Assembly: GCA_946482565.1 (NCBI GenBank)
Contig: CAMLSB010000044.1
Location: 1-12,202, forward strand
Source of the DNA: an uncultured Lysobacteraceae bacterium
Lineage (GTDB): Bacteria > Pseudomonadota > Gammaproteobacteria > Xanthomonadales > Xanthomonadaceae
Direction: 5' to 3'
Length of the DNA stretch: 12,202 nt
The stretch's first letter is position 1. Every line of letters starts with the position of its first letter. Positions 1-7,472 of the stretch are shown in pieces. Below the pieces are notes generated by a model that saw only the letters and a list, made by a program, of their open reading frames with translations, was not told the DNA's origin and made no database searches. The translations under genes and the position numbers were made by a program.

Positions 1-786
1 AGCTTCGGCATCCAGAGCTTCGACGACGGCTGCCTGCAGCGCCTGGGCCGCATCCACGACAGCCGCGAAGCCGAGGCCGCAGTACGGATGGCGCGCGACG
101 CCGGCTTCGACGATTTCAACATCGACCTGATGTACGCGCTGCCCGGCCAGGACCTGGCGATGGCGGCGGAAGACGTGCGCCGGGCCATCGCGCTCGGACC
201 GACGCACCTGTCGCACTACCAGCTCACGCTCGAACCCAACACCGTGTTCGCCGCGCGCCCACCCGAGGGGATTCCCGGCCACGACGACGCGTTCGACATC
301 CAGGAGCACTGCCAGGCGCTGCTCGCCGACGCCGGCTACGCGCAGTACGAGACCAGCGCCTACGCGCGTCCCGGCCGCCAATGCGCGCACAACCTGAACT
401 ACTGGCGCTTCGGCGACTACCTCGGCATCGGTGCCGGCGCGCACGGCAAGCTCACGTCGCCGGCCGAAGCCACGATCCTGCGGCGCTGGAAGGTCAAGCA
501 CCCGACGGCATGGCTCGCGGTGGCGGGCCGGCCGGAAGCGATCGGCGGCGACGAGTTCCTGGAACCGGCGCGCCGGCCGTTCGACTACATGCTCAACGCG
601 CTGCGGCTCAACGAAGGCTTCGCGCTGTCGGCGTTCGAGGCGCGCACCGGCGTGCCGCGCGCGGCGATCGCGCGCGAGCTGGCGGAAGCCGCCGAGCGCG
701 GCTGGATCGACAGCGATGGCGAGCGCGTGGTGCCGACCGAACTCGGCCGCCGCTTCGCGAACGACGCGATCTCGCTGTTCCTCTGA
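1..786 (+). CDS. hemW: Radical SAM heme chaperone HemW, 5'-truncated
   Basis: HemW (formerly YggW, often misannotated as oxygen-independent coproporphyrinogen oxidase) is a cytoplasmic radical-SAM protein that binds heme and is thought to deliver it to respiratory enzymes. The frame is open from base 1 and 261 residues are visible. Family proteins are usually about 380 residues, so roughly the first 120, including the CxxxCxxC iron-sulfur motif, lie outside the window. Visible hallmarks are SFGIQSFDD near the start, then LGRIHDSREA, the DLMYALPGQ strand, the HLSHYQLTLEPNT segment, and NLNYWRFGDYLGIGAGAHGK in the C-terminal part. The tail (about residues 180-261) resembles the HemW winged-helix C-terminal domain. 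The stop codon lies only 13 bases from the stop of the convergent GGDEF/EAL gene, with no obvious terminator between. The first in-frame ATG is at 88, but homology continues upstream of it, so it is not the true start. Confidence 0.95.
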   Translation, partial: SFGIQSFDDGCLQRLGRIHDSREAEAAVRMARDAGFDDFNIDLMYALPGQDLAMAAEDVRRAIALGPTHLSHYQLTLEPNTVFAARPPEGIPGHDDAFDIQEHCQALLADAGYAQYETSAYARPGRQCAHNLNYWRFGDYLGIGAGAHGKLTSPAEATILRRWKVKHPTAWLAVAGRPEAIGGDEFLEPARRPFDYMLNALRLNEGFALSAFEARTGVPRAAIARELAEAAERGWIDSDGERVVPTELGRRFANDAISLFL

Positions 787-799
787 CGCCGGGCGCTCG

Positions 800-3472
800 C
801 TAGCCGCGCCGCCCGCGCGCCGCGCGCTGGTAGAGCACCGGCTCCGGCCGGTGCAGCGCGAAACCCTGCCCGTAGTCCACGCGCAACGCGCGCAGGATCT
901 CGATCGTGCGCTCGTCGCCCACCCATTCGGCCACGACTTCGAGCCCGCGTTCGTGGCCGATCTCGGTGATCGCATCGACGATCGAGCGGCTCATCGGGTC
1001 CGCCTCGATGTCGCGGATGAAGCTGCCGTCGATCTTGATGATGTCCACCGGCAGGTTCTTCAGGTAGCCGAACGAGGACATGCCGGCGCCGAAGTCGTCC
1101 AGCGCCACCAGGCAACCGAACGCGCGCAGGCGCTCGATGAAGCGCACCGCGCGCGCGAGGTTGCGTACCGCCTCGGTCTCCGTGATCTCGAAGCACAGCC
1201 GCGACGGCGGCACGCCGTGGCGGTGGATCAGGTCGAGCACGTAGTCGGCGAGGCTTTCGTCCTCGAGCGACGCCGCCGACAGGTTAAGCGAGCAGCGCCC
1301 GGGCGCGCGCCCGCTGGCGTGCAACTGGTCGAAGTGCGAGATCGCCTCGGCGATCACCCAGCGATCGAGTTGCGGCACGAGGCCGTAGCGCTCGGCGGCG
1401 GGCAGGAACGCGCCCGGCGCGACCACGCGCCCGTCCTCGTCGCGCAGGCGCAGCAGCAGTTCCAGGTGCGGATCCTCGCAGGCGGCGTCGTCGCGCAACG
1501 GCCGGACCTCCTGGTAATCGAGCAGCAGGCGGCCTTCCTCGATCGCCCAGCGCAGGCGGTTCGCCCATTCCATCTCGCCGCGGCGGCGGATGGTCTCGTC
1601 GTCATCGCCGGAAAACAGGTGGATGCGGTTGCGCCCGTGCTCCTTGGCCAGGTAGCACGCGGTATCGGCCTGCGCGAGGGCTTCGCGCAAGGTCATGCCC
1701 GGCTCGTCCAGCATCACCACGCCGATGCTCGCGCTGATCGTGTAGGTCCGCTGTTCCCAGGCGTAGATGTGGGCCTCGATCCGCAGCCGCAACCGCTCGG
1801 CCAGCGCCAGTGCGCCGGCGGCGTCGGCTTCGTGCAGCAGTACGCCGAATTCGTCGCCGCCCAGGCGCGCGAGCATGTCGCCCGGCGCCACGATCTCCGA
1901 CATCACCATCGCCAGCTGGCTCAGCAGCTGGTCGCCGGCGAGGTGGCCGGAGGTGTCGTTGATCAGCTTGAACTGGTCCAGGTCGATGTACAGCAACGCG
2001 CTCGCCGGGCCGCCCCCGGCGGCCTGCAGCGCGCGCCGCACCTGGCGCTCGAACTCGCGGCGGTTGTAGAGCTCGGTCAGGTTGTCGTGGCTGGCCTGGT
2101 AGCCCAGCAACTCGGTGAGCTGGCGCTGCTCGGAGATGTCGGTGGCGACCATCAGCATCCGTTCCTCGTCGCCGACGCGCACCCGGGCGATCGAGGTCGA
2201 GACCCAGAACCGGTCGGCGCCCAGCGAAACCAGCACGGCCTCCACGTTGTCCCAGCGCGCACCACCGTCTTCCGCACGCAGCCGCCGGCGCAGGGCCGGG
2301 TCCTCGAACAACGCGTCCAGGCCGACTCCGACGACGCCGTCGCCAAGCCGCGCGCAGGCCGCCTGGTTCGCGTACAGCACGCTGCCGTCGGAAGGCCGCG
2401 CAAGCAGCACGAGCGCCGGCAGCAGGTCGTTGAGCGCACGGAAACGCTGCTCGCTTTCCCGGAAGCGGTGGCTCATGCGCAAGCCCAGTTCCAGCGCGCG
2501 ACGCCGCGTGGTCGCGACGGACCAGGCCAGCAGCGCGAACAGCACGCTCGCGATCAGGCCCGGCCAGAGCATCGACTGCGTCCATTCCGACGCGAGCGGC
2601 ACGCCGCCGCGGTGCATCTGCATCGCCAGCCGCCACACCCGGCCGCCGAACGCGATGTCGTGGCCGATCGTCCGGCCCTGGCCTTCGCCGCCGGAGTCGT
2701 ACAACACTTCGCCGGCCGTCCCGGTGGCGTCCGTGACCACGATGCGCATCTGCCGCTGCGTGTCCGCCGGGATCGAATCCGCGATCAGGCGCCGCACCAG
2801 GAAGGACACGGCGAGCGAACCACGCATCCGTTCGCGGCGCTCCCCGACCGCGCGCGGCGGCGGCCCGGGGCTGTAAACCGGCAGGCGCATCGTGACGCCG
2901 AGGCCATCCATTCCGGGCAATCCCGACTGGACCAGCCGGAACGGCGCCGACATCGCCACGCGGTCGACGTCGCGCGACGCGATCACCGCGTCGAGGTTGT
3001 TGGGTTGCGTGGACAGGTCCAGCCCGACCACGCGCTCGTTGCCCGCCCGCGGCTCGACCAGGAGGGTGCGGTAATGCGCATCGCCCTCGCGCTGCGCGTA
3101 GGCGATCGCCTGCAGGCTGGGGAATTCCTCGCGCGGCCTCAGGTTGCGGTAGAGGTTCGAGAACTCTTCGGCATCGACGTCGTTCGAGGCGATGAAAACC
3201 GTTTGCACCGACCGCAGCAGCCGCCCGCTGGCCTGCAGGCCAGCGGATACGGCGCTGCTGCCTTCGCGCGCGGCCTCCACGAAGGCGGCGTCCCGCGCGG
3301 CCGTGGCGCGCCGGTGCTGCAGGGACGCGGCCCATGCCGTGAACGCCAGGCCGAGCAGCAGCGCGAGCAGGCTCCATGCCCAGGGTGGAACCACGGAAAC
3401 GCCACGCACCGGGCGCGTCGCCGCGTCCTGCAGGCCCTGCTCGAATCCGTCAGAATCGGGCGAAGCTCCCAA
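800..3472 (-). CDS. CHASE-PAS-GGDEF-EAL membrane cyclic di-GMP signalling protein
   Basis: This 890-residue inner-membrane sensor probably makes and/or hydrolyses cyclic di-GMP. Order of domains: TM1 about 28-50; periplasmic CHASE-like sensor about 70-285; TM2 about 303-320; PAS about 340-448; GGDEF about 455-620; EAL about 640-880. The cyclase signature GGDEF is intact at 538-542 with metal-binding Asp497 (DLD). The inhibitory RxxD site is lost: 529-532 reads APGD. In the EAL domain the motif reads ELL (671-673), but the expected catalytic and metal residues are present: E671, N730, E762, D792/D793, K813, E849, Q869. The usual EGVE loop reads EWVG, so its second Glu is missing. The start is a TTG at 3472 with GGGGA seven bases upstream; GTG at 3409 is the alternative and also keeps TM1. 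It is divergent from pepQ with 12 bases between starts. Whether cyclase or phosphodiesterase dominates cannot be read from sequence. The CHASE call is from pattern, not a profile search. Confidence 0.92.
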   Translation of the reverse strand: MGASPDSDGFEQGLQDAATRPVRGVSVVPPWAWSLLALLLGLAFTAWAASLQHRRATAARDAAFVEAAREGSSAVSAGLQASGRLLRSVQTVFIASNDVDAEEFSNLYRNLRPREEFPSLQAIAYAQREGDAHYRTLLVEPRAGNERVVGLDLSTQPNNLDAVIASRDVDRVAMSAPFRLVQSGLPGMDGLGVTMRLPVYSPGPPPRAVGERRERMRGSLAVSFLVRRLIADSIPADTQRQMRIVVTDATGTAGEVLYDSGGEGQGRTIGHDIAFGGRVWRLAMQMHRGGVPLASEWTQSMLWPGLIASVLFALLAWSVATTRRRALELGLRMSHRFRESEQRFRALNDLLPALVLLARPSDGSVLYANQAACARLGDGVVGVGLDALFEDPALRRRLRAEDGGARWDNVEAVLVSLGADRFWVSTSIARVRVGDEERMLMVATDISEQRQLTELLGYQASHDNLTELYNRREFERQVRRALQAAGGGPASALLYIDLDQFKLINDTSGHLAGDQLLSQLAMVMSEIVAPGDMLARLGGDEFGVLLHEADAAGALALAERLRLRIEAHIYAWEQRTYTISASIGVVMLDEPGMTLREALAQADTACYLAKEHGRNRIHLFSGDDDETIRRRGEMEWANRLRWAIEEGRLLLDYQEVRPLRDDAACEDPHLELLLRLRDEDGRVVAPGAFLPAAERYGLVPQLDRWVIAEAISHFDQLHASGRAPGRCSLNLSAASLEDESLADYVLDLIHRHGVPPSRLCFEITETEAVRNLARAVRFIERLRAFGCLVALDDFGAGMSSFGYLKNLPVDIIKIDGSFIRDIEADPMSRSIVDAITEIGHERGLEVVAEWVGDERTIEILRALRVDYGQGFALHRPEPVLYQRAARGRRG

Positions 3473-3473
3473 A

Positions 3474-3483
3474 GGGACGTCCC
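3474..3483. promoter_or_regulatory. Palindrome GGGACGTCCC giving a ribosome binding site on each strand
   Basis: This perfect 10-bp palindrome fills most of the 12 bases between the TTG start of the minus-strand GGDEF/EAL gene (3470-3472) and the ATG of pepQ (3485). On the plus strand AAGGGA (3472-3477) ends seven bases before the pepQ ATG. On the minus strand GGGGA (3484 to 3480) ends seven bases before the TTG. The symmetric spacing supports both starts. Whether the palindrome also binds a regulator is not shown by the sequence. Confidence 0.6.
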
Positions 3484-3484
3484 C

Positions 3485-4816
3485 ATGACAACCGCCGAAT
3501 GGCCGATCTTATATCGGCAGCATATCGAAACCGTGCGAAGCCGCGTCGACACCGCGCTCGGCCGGGCCGGGCTCGACCACCTCGTGGTGCCCAGCGGAAC
3601 ACTGCATTACCAGGTGTTCGACGACCGCGACTATCCCTTCGCCACCAATCCGCAATTCAAGGCTTGGGTGCCGCTGACGCGCAATCCCGGGAGCTGGGTC
3701 GCCTACACGCCGGGCGCGAAGCCGAAACTGGTGTACCTGCAGCCGCGCGACTACTGGCACGTCGTGCCGCAGGCGCCGTCGGGATACTGGACCCGCGAGT
3801 TCGACGTCGTCGTGGTCCACGAACCCGGGGAAGCCCTGCAGCACCTGCCACCGGATCCATCGCGCTGCGCGATCCTCGGCGAACCGCAGTCCGCGCTCGG
3901 CGCCTACCTGCCCGACAACCCGGCCAAGGTCGTCAATTACCTCGAGTACCACCGCGCGTACAAGACCCCCTACGAAATCGCGATGATGCGCGCTGCCAGC
4001 GCGCGCGGCGTGCGCGGCCACCGCGCGGCGGAGCGCGCGTTCCGCGCCGGTGCGAGCGAATTCGGCATCCACCTGGCCTATTGCCAGGCGGCCGGCCAGG
4101 ACAGCGACGCCCTGCCCTACGGCAACATCGTCGCCCTCGGCGAGCATGCCGCGGTGCTGCACTACATGGATCGCGGTACCGTCGCGCCCAAGCCCGCGCG
4201 CAGCTTCCTGATCGACGCCGGCGCCAGCCACGGCGGCTACGCCTGCGACATCACCCGCACTTACGCGGCCGATGCCGGCGGCGAGTTCCAGGCGCTCATC
4301 GATGCGGTCGACGCCGCGCAGCAGCGGATGTGCGCGCAGGTGCGCGCCGGCTTCGACTACCGCCAGCTGCACCTCGACGCGCATGTGGCGCTGGCCGCGA
4401 TCCTGCGCGACTTCGGCGTGATCCGCATGTCGCCGGAGTCGGCGCTGGAAAGCGGCGTGAGTTCCACCTTCTTCCCGCACGGGGTCGGCCACGGCATCGG
4501 CCTGCAGGTCCACGACGTGGCCGGCTTCGCGGCTTCCGACGCGGGCGGGACGCTGCCGAAGCCCGACGGACACCCGTACCTGCGCCTGACGCGCACGCTC
4601 GAGCCGGGCATGGTGGTGACGATCGAGCCGGGCCTCTATTTCATCGACATGCTGCTCGACGAGCTGCGCCAAGGACCCCACGCGAACGAAGTCGACTGGG
4701 CGCGCGTGGATGCGTTCCGCCCGTATGGCGGGATCCGCATCGAGGACGACGTCGCCTGCACCGACGGCGAGCCGCTCAACCTCACCCGCGATGCCTTCGC
4801 CGCGAACGGCAACTGA
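3485..4816 (+). CDS. pepQ: Xaa-Pro dipeptidase PepQ (M24B, prolidase)
   Basis: This cytoplasmic metallo-dipeptidase cleaves X-Pro dipeptides, releasing proline at the end of peptide turnover. The 443 residues equal the length of E. coli PepQ, and the alignment from memory runs end to end: NPQFKAWVPLT at 55-65, DYWHVVPQ at 89-96, EFGIHLAY at 192-199, NIVALGEHAAVLHY at 214-227. All five dinuclear-metal ligands of the pita-bread fold are present: D244 (LIDAG), D255 (CDITRTY), H336 (HGVGHGIGLQVHDVAGF), E381 (TIEPGLYF) and E420 (GIRIEDDV). The ATG at 3485 is preceded by AAGGGA at good spacing, and homology begins at once (WPILYRQHIETVRSRVDTAL), so this start is firm although the frame is open far upstream. 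The promoter must lie inside the 5' end of the divergent GGDEF/EAL gene. DUF4328 follows after 11 bases, probably in the same mRNA. Confidence 0.97.
   Translation: MTTAEWPILYRQHIETVRSRVDTALGRAGLDHLVVPSGTLHYQVFDDRDYPFATNPQFKAWVPLTRNPGSWVAYTPGAKPKLVYLQPRDYWHVVPQAPSGYWTREFDVVVVHEPGEALQHLPPDPSRCAILGEPQSALGAYLPDNPAKVVNYLEYHRAYKTPYEIAMMRAASARGVRGHRAAERAFRAGASEFGIHLAYCQAAGQDSDALPYGNIVALGEHAAVLHYMDRGTVAPKPARSFLIDAGASHGGYACDITRTYAADAGGEFQALIDAVDAAQQRMCAQVRAGFDYRQLHLDAHVALAAILRDFGVIRMSPESALESGVSSTFFPHGVGHGIGLQVHDVAGFAASDAGGTLPKPDGHPYLRLTRTLEPGMVVTIEPGLYFIDMLLDELRQGPHANEVDWARVDAFRPYGGIRIEDDVACTDGEPLNLTRDAFAANGN
3508..3513 (-). promoter_or_regulatory. Candidate -10 element (TATAAG) for the GGDEF/EAL gene
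   Basis: Minus-strand TATAAG matches the sigma-70 -10 consensus at five of six positions. It lies within codons 8-10 of pepQ, in a locally AT-rich patch. A start of transcription near 3501 would leave a leader of about 28 bases carrying GGGGA and reaching the TTG at 3472. No good -35 hexamer is visible at 16-18 bases, so the call is weak. Confidence 0.35.
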
Positions 4817-4827
4817 AGAAGGAAGCC

Positions 4828-5448
4828 ATGCGCGCAAGGGACGGCTTCAAGGATCCACAACGCCTCGGCTGGTGGGTGATCGCGATATCAGCGGGCACCA
4901 TCACGGCCTCGCTGGTCTTCACGTTCGGGACGTGGCTGCATCCGCTGCCGAACGCGGACGAACCGTGGCATGCCATCGACGTCCTCACGTCGCTATCGGC
5001 CCTCGGGTACCTGGCGGGTCTCGTGCCGGCCGTGGTCCTGGGCCTTGCCTGGACGTTCCGCGTGGCCTGGAACGCGCGGCACATCGGCGCTCGCGGATTC
5101 GATGTTTCCCCCGCGATGTCCGTCGGCTGGTATTTCGTCCCGCTGGCCAACCTCTACAAGCCGTACCAGGCGATGCGGCAGGTTTACCTGGCATCGCGTG
5201 ATCCAGCCGGCTGGGAAGACGTGCCGGCACCCGTCGTGGCCACGTGGTGGGGACTGGTGATCGCGTCTGGTGTATTCGGACGGCTGTCGCGCGCGATGGG
5301 CGACACGGACACCATCAACTGGCTGGACCTGGTGACCACCACGCTGGCAAGCGGCGCGGCATTCGCGTTCATCCTCATGGTCAAGCACACGACCGCGGCC
5401 CAGTGCGCCGCCACAGCTTCACCCCGAGGGCAAGGCCCGGCTGCGTGA
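4828..5448 (+). CDS. DUF4328 domain membrane protein
   Basis: This is a 206-residue integral membrane protein of unknown function. The core WNARHIGARGFDVSPAMSVGWYFVPLANLYKPYQAMRQVYLAS (80-123 region) is the DUF4328 signature: an arginine/glycine-rich loop, then a W(Y/W)FVP segment leading into a N-L-x-K-P-Y-Q-A-M helix. Hydrophobic segments lie at about 14-34, 56-80, 97-110, 137-151 and 165-185, so four or five membrane passes are likely. AAGGA (4819-4823) precedes the ATG by four bases, and the gene starts 11 bases after the pepQ stop, so co-transcription with pepQ is likely. The C-terminal 17 or so residues after the last membrane helix are low-complexity (ATASPRGQGPAA). The stop is only 3 bp from the convergent pepP stop. 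No function can be assigned. Confidence 0.88.
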   Translation: MRARDGFKDPQRLGWWVIAISAGTITASLVFTFGTWLHPLPNADEPWHAIDVLTSLSALGYLAGLVPAVVLGLAWTFRVAWNARHIGARGFDVSPAMSVGWYFVPLANLYKPYQAMRQVYLASRDPAGWEDVPAPVVATWWGLVIASGVFGRLSRAMGDTDTINWLDLVTTTLASGAAFAFILMVKHTTAAQCAATASPRGQGPAA

Positions 5449-5451
5449 CTG

Positions 5452-6777
5452 CTACGCGGCCGCCATGAAGGCTTCGATCTCGTCGGCGCTGCGCGCCAGC
5501 TTCGCGGTGATCATGCGGGCGCCGTCCTTCGTCACGAGCACGTCGTCCTCGGTGCGGATGCCGATGCCGCGCCACTTCGCCGCGACGCTCGTGTCGCCTG
5601 GCGCGATGTACAGGCCCGGCTCGATGGTGAACACCATGCCCGGCTCGAGCAGGCGCGAATCGCCCTCGATGCGGTAGTCGCCGACGTCGTGCACGTCCAG
5701 GCCGATCCAGTGGCCGGTCTTGTGGCGGTAGAAGCGCTTGTAGGCGCCGCTCTCGACGTTCTTGCGCAGCGCGCCCCTGAGCAGGCCCAGGCGCAACAGG
5801 CCTTCGGTGAGCACCTCGACCGCCGCGCCGTGGCCGGCTTCGTACGGCACGCCCGGCCTGGCCTGCGCAAACGCCGCGGCGTGCGCCGCGCCGACGAGGT
5901 CGTGCAAGGCGCGCTGTTCCTTCGAGAAGCGTCCGTTCACGGGGAAGGTGCGAGTGATGTCGGAGGCGTAGTTGCGGTATTCGGCGCCGGCGTCGACCAG
6001 CACCAGGTCGCCGTCCTGCGACTGGGCGTCGTTCGCGACGTAGTGCAGCACGCAACCGTTGGCGCCGGCGCCGACGATGCTGCCGTAGGCCGGTACCGCG
6101 TCGTTCATGCGGAACACGCGCTCGATCTCGGCCTGCAGCTCGTATTCGCGGATGCCGGCGCGCGCCGCGCGCATCGCCGCCTGGTGCGCGGCGATGCTGA
6201 TGTCGGCGGCGCGCTGCATCAGCTTCAGCTCGGCCGGCGACTTGAACAGCCGCAGCTCGTCGAGCAGGTGGCCCAGTTCGAGGAATTCGTGCGGCGGCTG
6301 CGCGCCGCTGCGCACCTGCGCGCGCACCCGGTTCAGCCAGCCGATCAGCTTGAGGTCGAACTCGGTGTCGCGGCCGAAGTGGTAGTAGACGCGGCTGCGG
6401 CCTTCGAGCAGGCCCGGAAGGATCTCGTCGAGGTCCTCGATGGGATACGCATCGTCGAAGCCGAAACGCTCGACCGCGCCTTCGGGGCCGCTGCGCGGGC
6501 CGTCCCAGCCTTCGCGCTCCGGGTCGCGCTCGCGGCAGAACAGGATCGCCTCGCCATGCACGCGCCCCGGCACCAGCACCAGGACGGCCTCAGGTTCCGG
6601 GAAGCCGCCGAGGTACCAGAAGTCGGAGTCCTGGCGGTACGGATAGTGGGTGTCGCGGCTGCGGATCCGCTCGGGAGCGGCGGGGATCACCAGGATCGCG
6701 TCATCGCCCGCCATCCGCATCAGCTGGCGCCTGCGGCGCGCGAACTCCTTGCCGTCGATGCCGGTGAGCGCCTTCAT
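5452..6777 (-). CDS. pepP: Xaa-Pro aminopeptidase PepP (M24B)
   Basis: PepP removes the N-terminal residue from peptides whose second residue is proline and acts in the cytoplasm. The protein has 441 residues, the same as E. coli PepP. The N-terminal creatinase-like domain (about 1-175) opens with EFARRRRQLM (11-20) and contains THYPYRQDSDFWYLGGFPEPEAVLVL (43-68). The catalytic domain follows, with metal ligands D262 (LVDAG), D273 (SDITRTF), H356 (KTGHWIGLDVHDVGDY), E386 (TIEPGLYIAPGD) and E410 (GIRTEDD). The frame stays open 80 codons upstream, but that part is low-complexity and overlaps ygfB in another frame. The ATG at 6777 shares its A with the ygfB stop (TGATG) and has no clear Shine-Dalgarno, so translation is probably coupled to ygfB. 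In E. coli ubiH follows pepP; here the convergent DUF4328 gene does. Confidence 0.97.
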   Translation of the reverse strand: MKALTGIDGKEFARRRRQLMRMAGDDAILVIPAAPERIRSRDTHYPYRQDSDFWYLGGFPEPEAVLVLVPGRVHGEAILFCRERDPEREGWDGPRSGPEGAVERFGFDDAYPIEDLDEILPGLLEGRSRVYYHFGRDTEFDLKLIGWLNRVRAQVRSGAQPPHEFLELGHLLDELRLFKSPAELKLMQRAADISIAAHQAAMRAARAGIREYELQAEIERVFRMNDAVPAYGSIVGAGANGCVLHYVANDAQSQDGDLVLVDAGAEYRNYASDITRTFPVNGRFSKEQRALHDLVGAAHAAAFAQARPGVPYEAGHGAAVEVLTEGLLRLGLLRGALRKNVESGAYKRFYRHKTGHWIGLDVHDVGDYRIEGDSRLLEPGMVFTIEPGLYIAPGDTSVAAKWRGIGIRTEDDVLVTKDGARMITAKLARSADEIEAFMAAA

Positions 6778-7331
6778 CAATGCAGGCTTTGCCGGTGCGC
6801 AGGCGCGAGCACGCAGTCGCCATGCATCAGCAGCGCCGCGACGCGCACGAATTCCTCGATTTCCGAGAGGGCGGCTTCGTCCTCCTCGTCGCCGTCGTCC
6901 TGGGGCTGCGCGGCGGCGAGCTTCGCCAGGTCGCCCAGCGCCTCGCGGCTCTCCTCCGACAGCGGCGGCTCGGCGCCCGCGGCCAGGCCAAAGCCGCCGA
7001 GGAAGCCGCGGCACCAATCGAACAGCGCGCCGCTGCGTTCCCGCAGGGTCGCCTCGGCGGGCGGCAGCAGGAGTTCGAAGCTGAATTCGCGGTCGCTGAA
7101 TTGGGCCTTCGTGGCTTCCGCCAGGTCCTTGAGCGGGCCTTCGGCGGGCGGCAGCGCCGGATCGGCGAACACGCGCACCAGCCAGTCGGGGCCGACGGTC
7201 CCGCCGCCGGCGATCCAGCCGCAGAGGGCACCGTGCAATTCCGCGACGTCGGTGGCGAGCCCGGCCCGTCGTGCCGCGTCGGCGACTTCGCTGGCGGTAG
7301 GCATTCCGGGGGGCGTGGTGCTGGAAGGCAT
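6777..7331 (-). CDS. ygfB: UPF0149 family protein (YgfB-like)
   Basis: This is a 184-residue protein of the UPF0149/YgfB family; E. coli YgfB has about 190 residues. Family features are ELHGALCGWIAGGG near the N-terminus, LFDWCRGFLGGFGLA in the middle, and the acidic segment DDGDEEDEAALSEIEEFVRVAALLMHGD near the end. Its molecular role is not settled; in Pseudomonas aeruginosa the ortholog has been linked to control of beta-lactam resistance genes. It heads the ygfB-pepP pair, overlapping pepP by one base. The start is uncertain. I chose ATG 7331 because a possible -10 (TACACT) lies about 35 bases upstream; ATG 7304 is possible, and GTG 7403 would add 24 residues upstream of that -10. None has a good Shine-Dalgarno. 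Confidence 0.9.
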   Translation of the reverse strand: MPSSTTPPGMPTASEVADAARRAGLATDVAELHGALCGWIAGGGTVGPDWLVRVFADPALPPAEGPLKDLAEATKAQFSDREFSFELLLPPAEATLRERSGALFDWCRGFLGGFGLAAGAEPPLSEESREALGDLAKLAAAQPQDDGDEEDEAALSEIEEFVRVAALLMHGDCVLAPAHRQSLH

Positions 7332-7364
7332 GCGGGCGGAAGGGGGGGCGGCTGGCTTCGCCAC

Positions 7365-7370
7365 AGTGTA
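7365..7370 (-). promoter_or_regulatory. Possible -10 (TACACT) for ygfB-pepP
   Basis: Minus-strand TACACT lies 34 bases upstream of the ygfB ATG at 7331 and would give a leader of roughly 27 bases. No convincing -35 is present at 17 bases (TGCCGG). The would-be spacer contains the palindrome GCACCGGTGC (7378-7387). The 141-bp interval 7332-7472 should also hold the promoter of the divergent PAS-GGDEF-EAL gene, but I cannot pick out one on the plus strand. Confidence 0.3.
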
Positions 7371-7472
7371 ACGACTTGCACCGGTGCCCGGCATTGCCGA
7401 CACTTCGGGGACGGACTCATCGACACCCGCCGCCGGCGGTGCCCCGGGGAATACACCATCGCCGCGTCCCGA

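Noticed and set aside
787..799. A possible terminator between hemW and the GGDEF/EAL gene.
   Set aside because: The 13-base gap and nearby sequence are GC-rich but show no clean stem followed by a T-run.
3428..3456. A plus-strand promoter for pepQ with CAGAAT (3451-3456) as -10.
   Set aside because: The -10 match is modest and the -35 (CTGCAG at 17 bases) is poor, so I could not support it as a feature.
431..3484. A plus-strand open frame of more than 1000 codons running antisense to the GGDEF/EAL gene and in frame with pepQ.
   Set aside because: It is arginine- and alanine-rich with no domain pattern. It mirrors the codon bias of the minus-strand gene, whose domains are complete, so it is a GC-rich artefact. 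pepQ homology begins exactly at 3485.
3509..4837. A 442-codon minus-strand open frame antisense to pepQ.
   Set aside because: pepQ on the plus strand is complete with all metal ligands; the antisense frame has no recognisable motif and only reflects third-position GC bias.
6778..7017. An 80-residue N-terminal extension of PepP.
   Set aside because: The extension is low-complexity Arg/Ala/Gly, overlaps ygfB, and PepP homology and length fit the ATG at 6777.
5689..7371. A 560-codon plus-strand frame antisense to pepP and ygfB.
   Set aside because: pepP and ygfB are clear family members on the other strand; the antisense protein looks like a shadow of their codon use.
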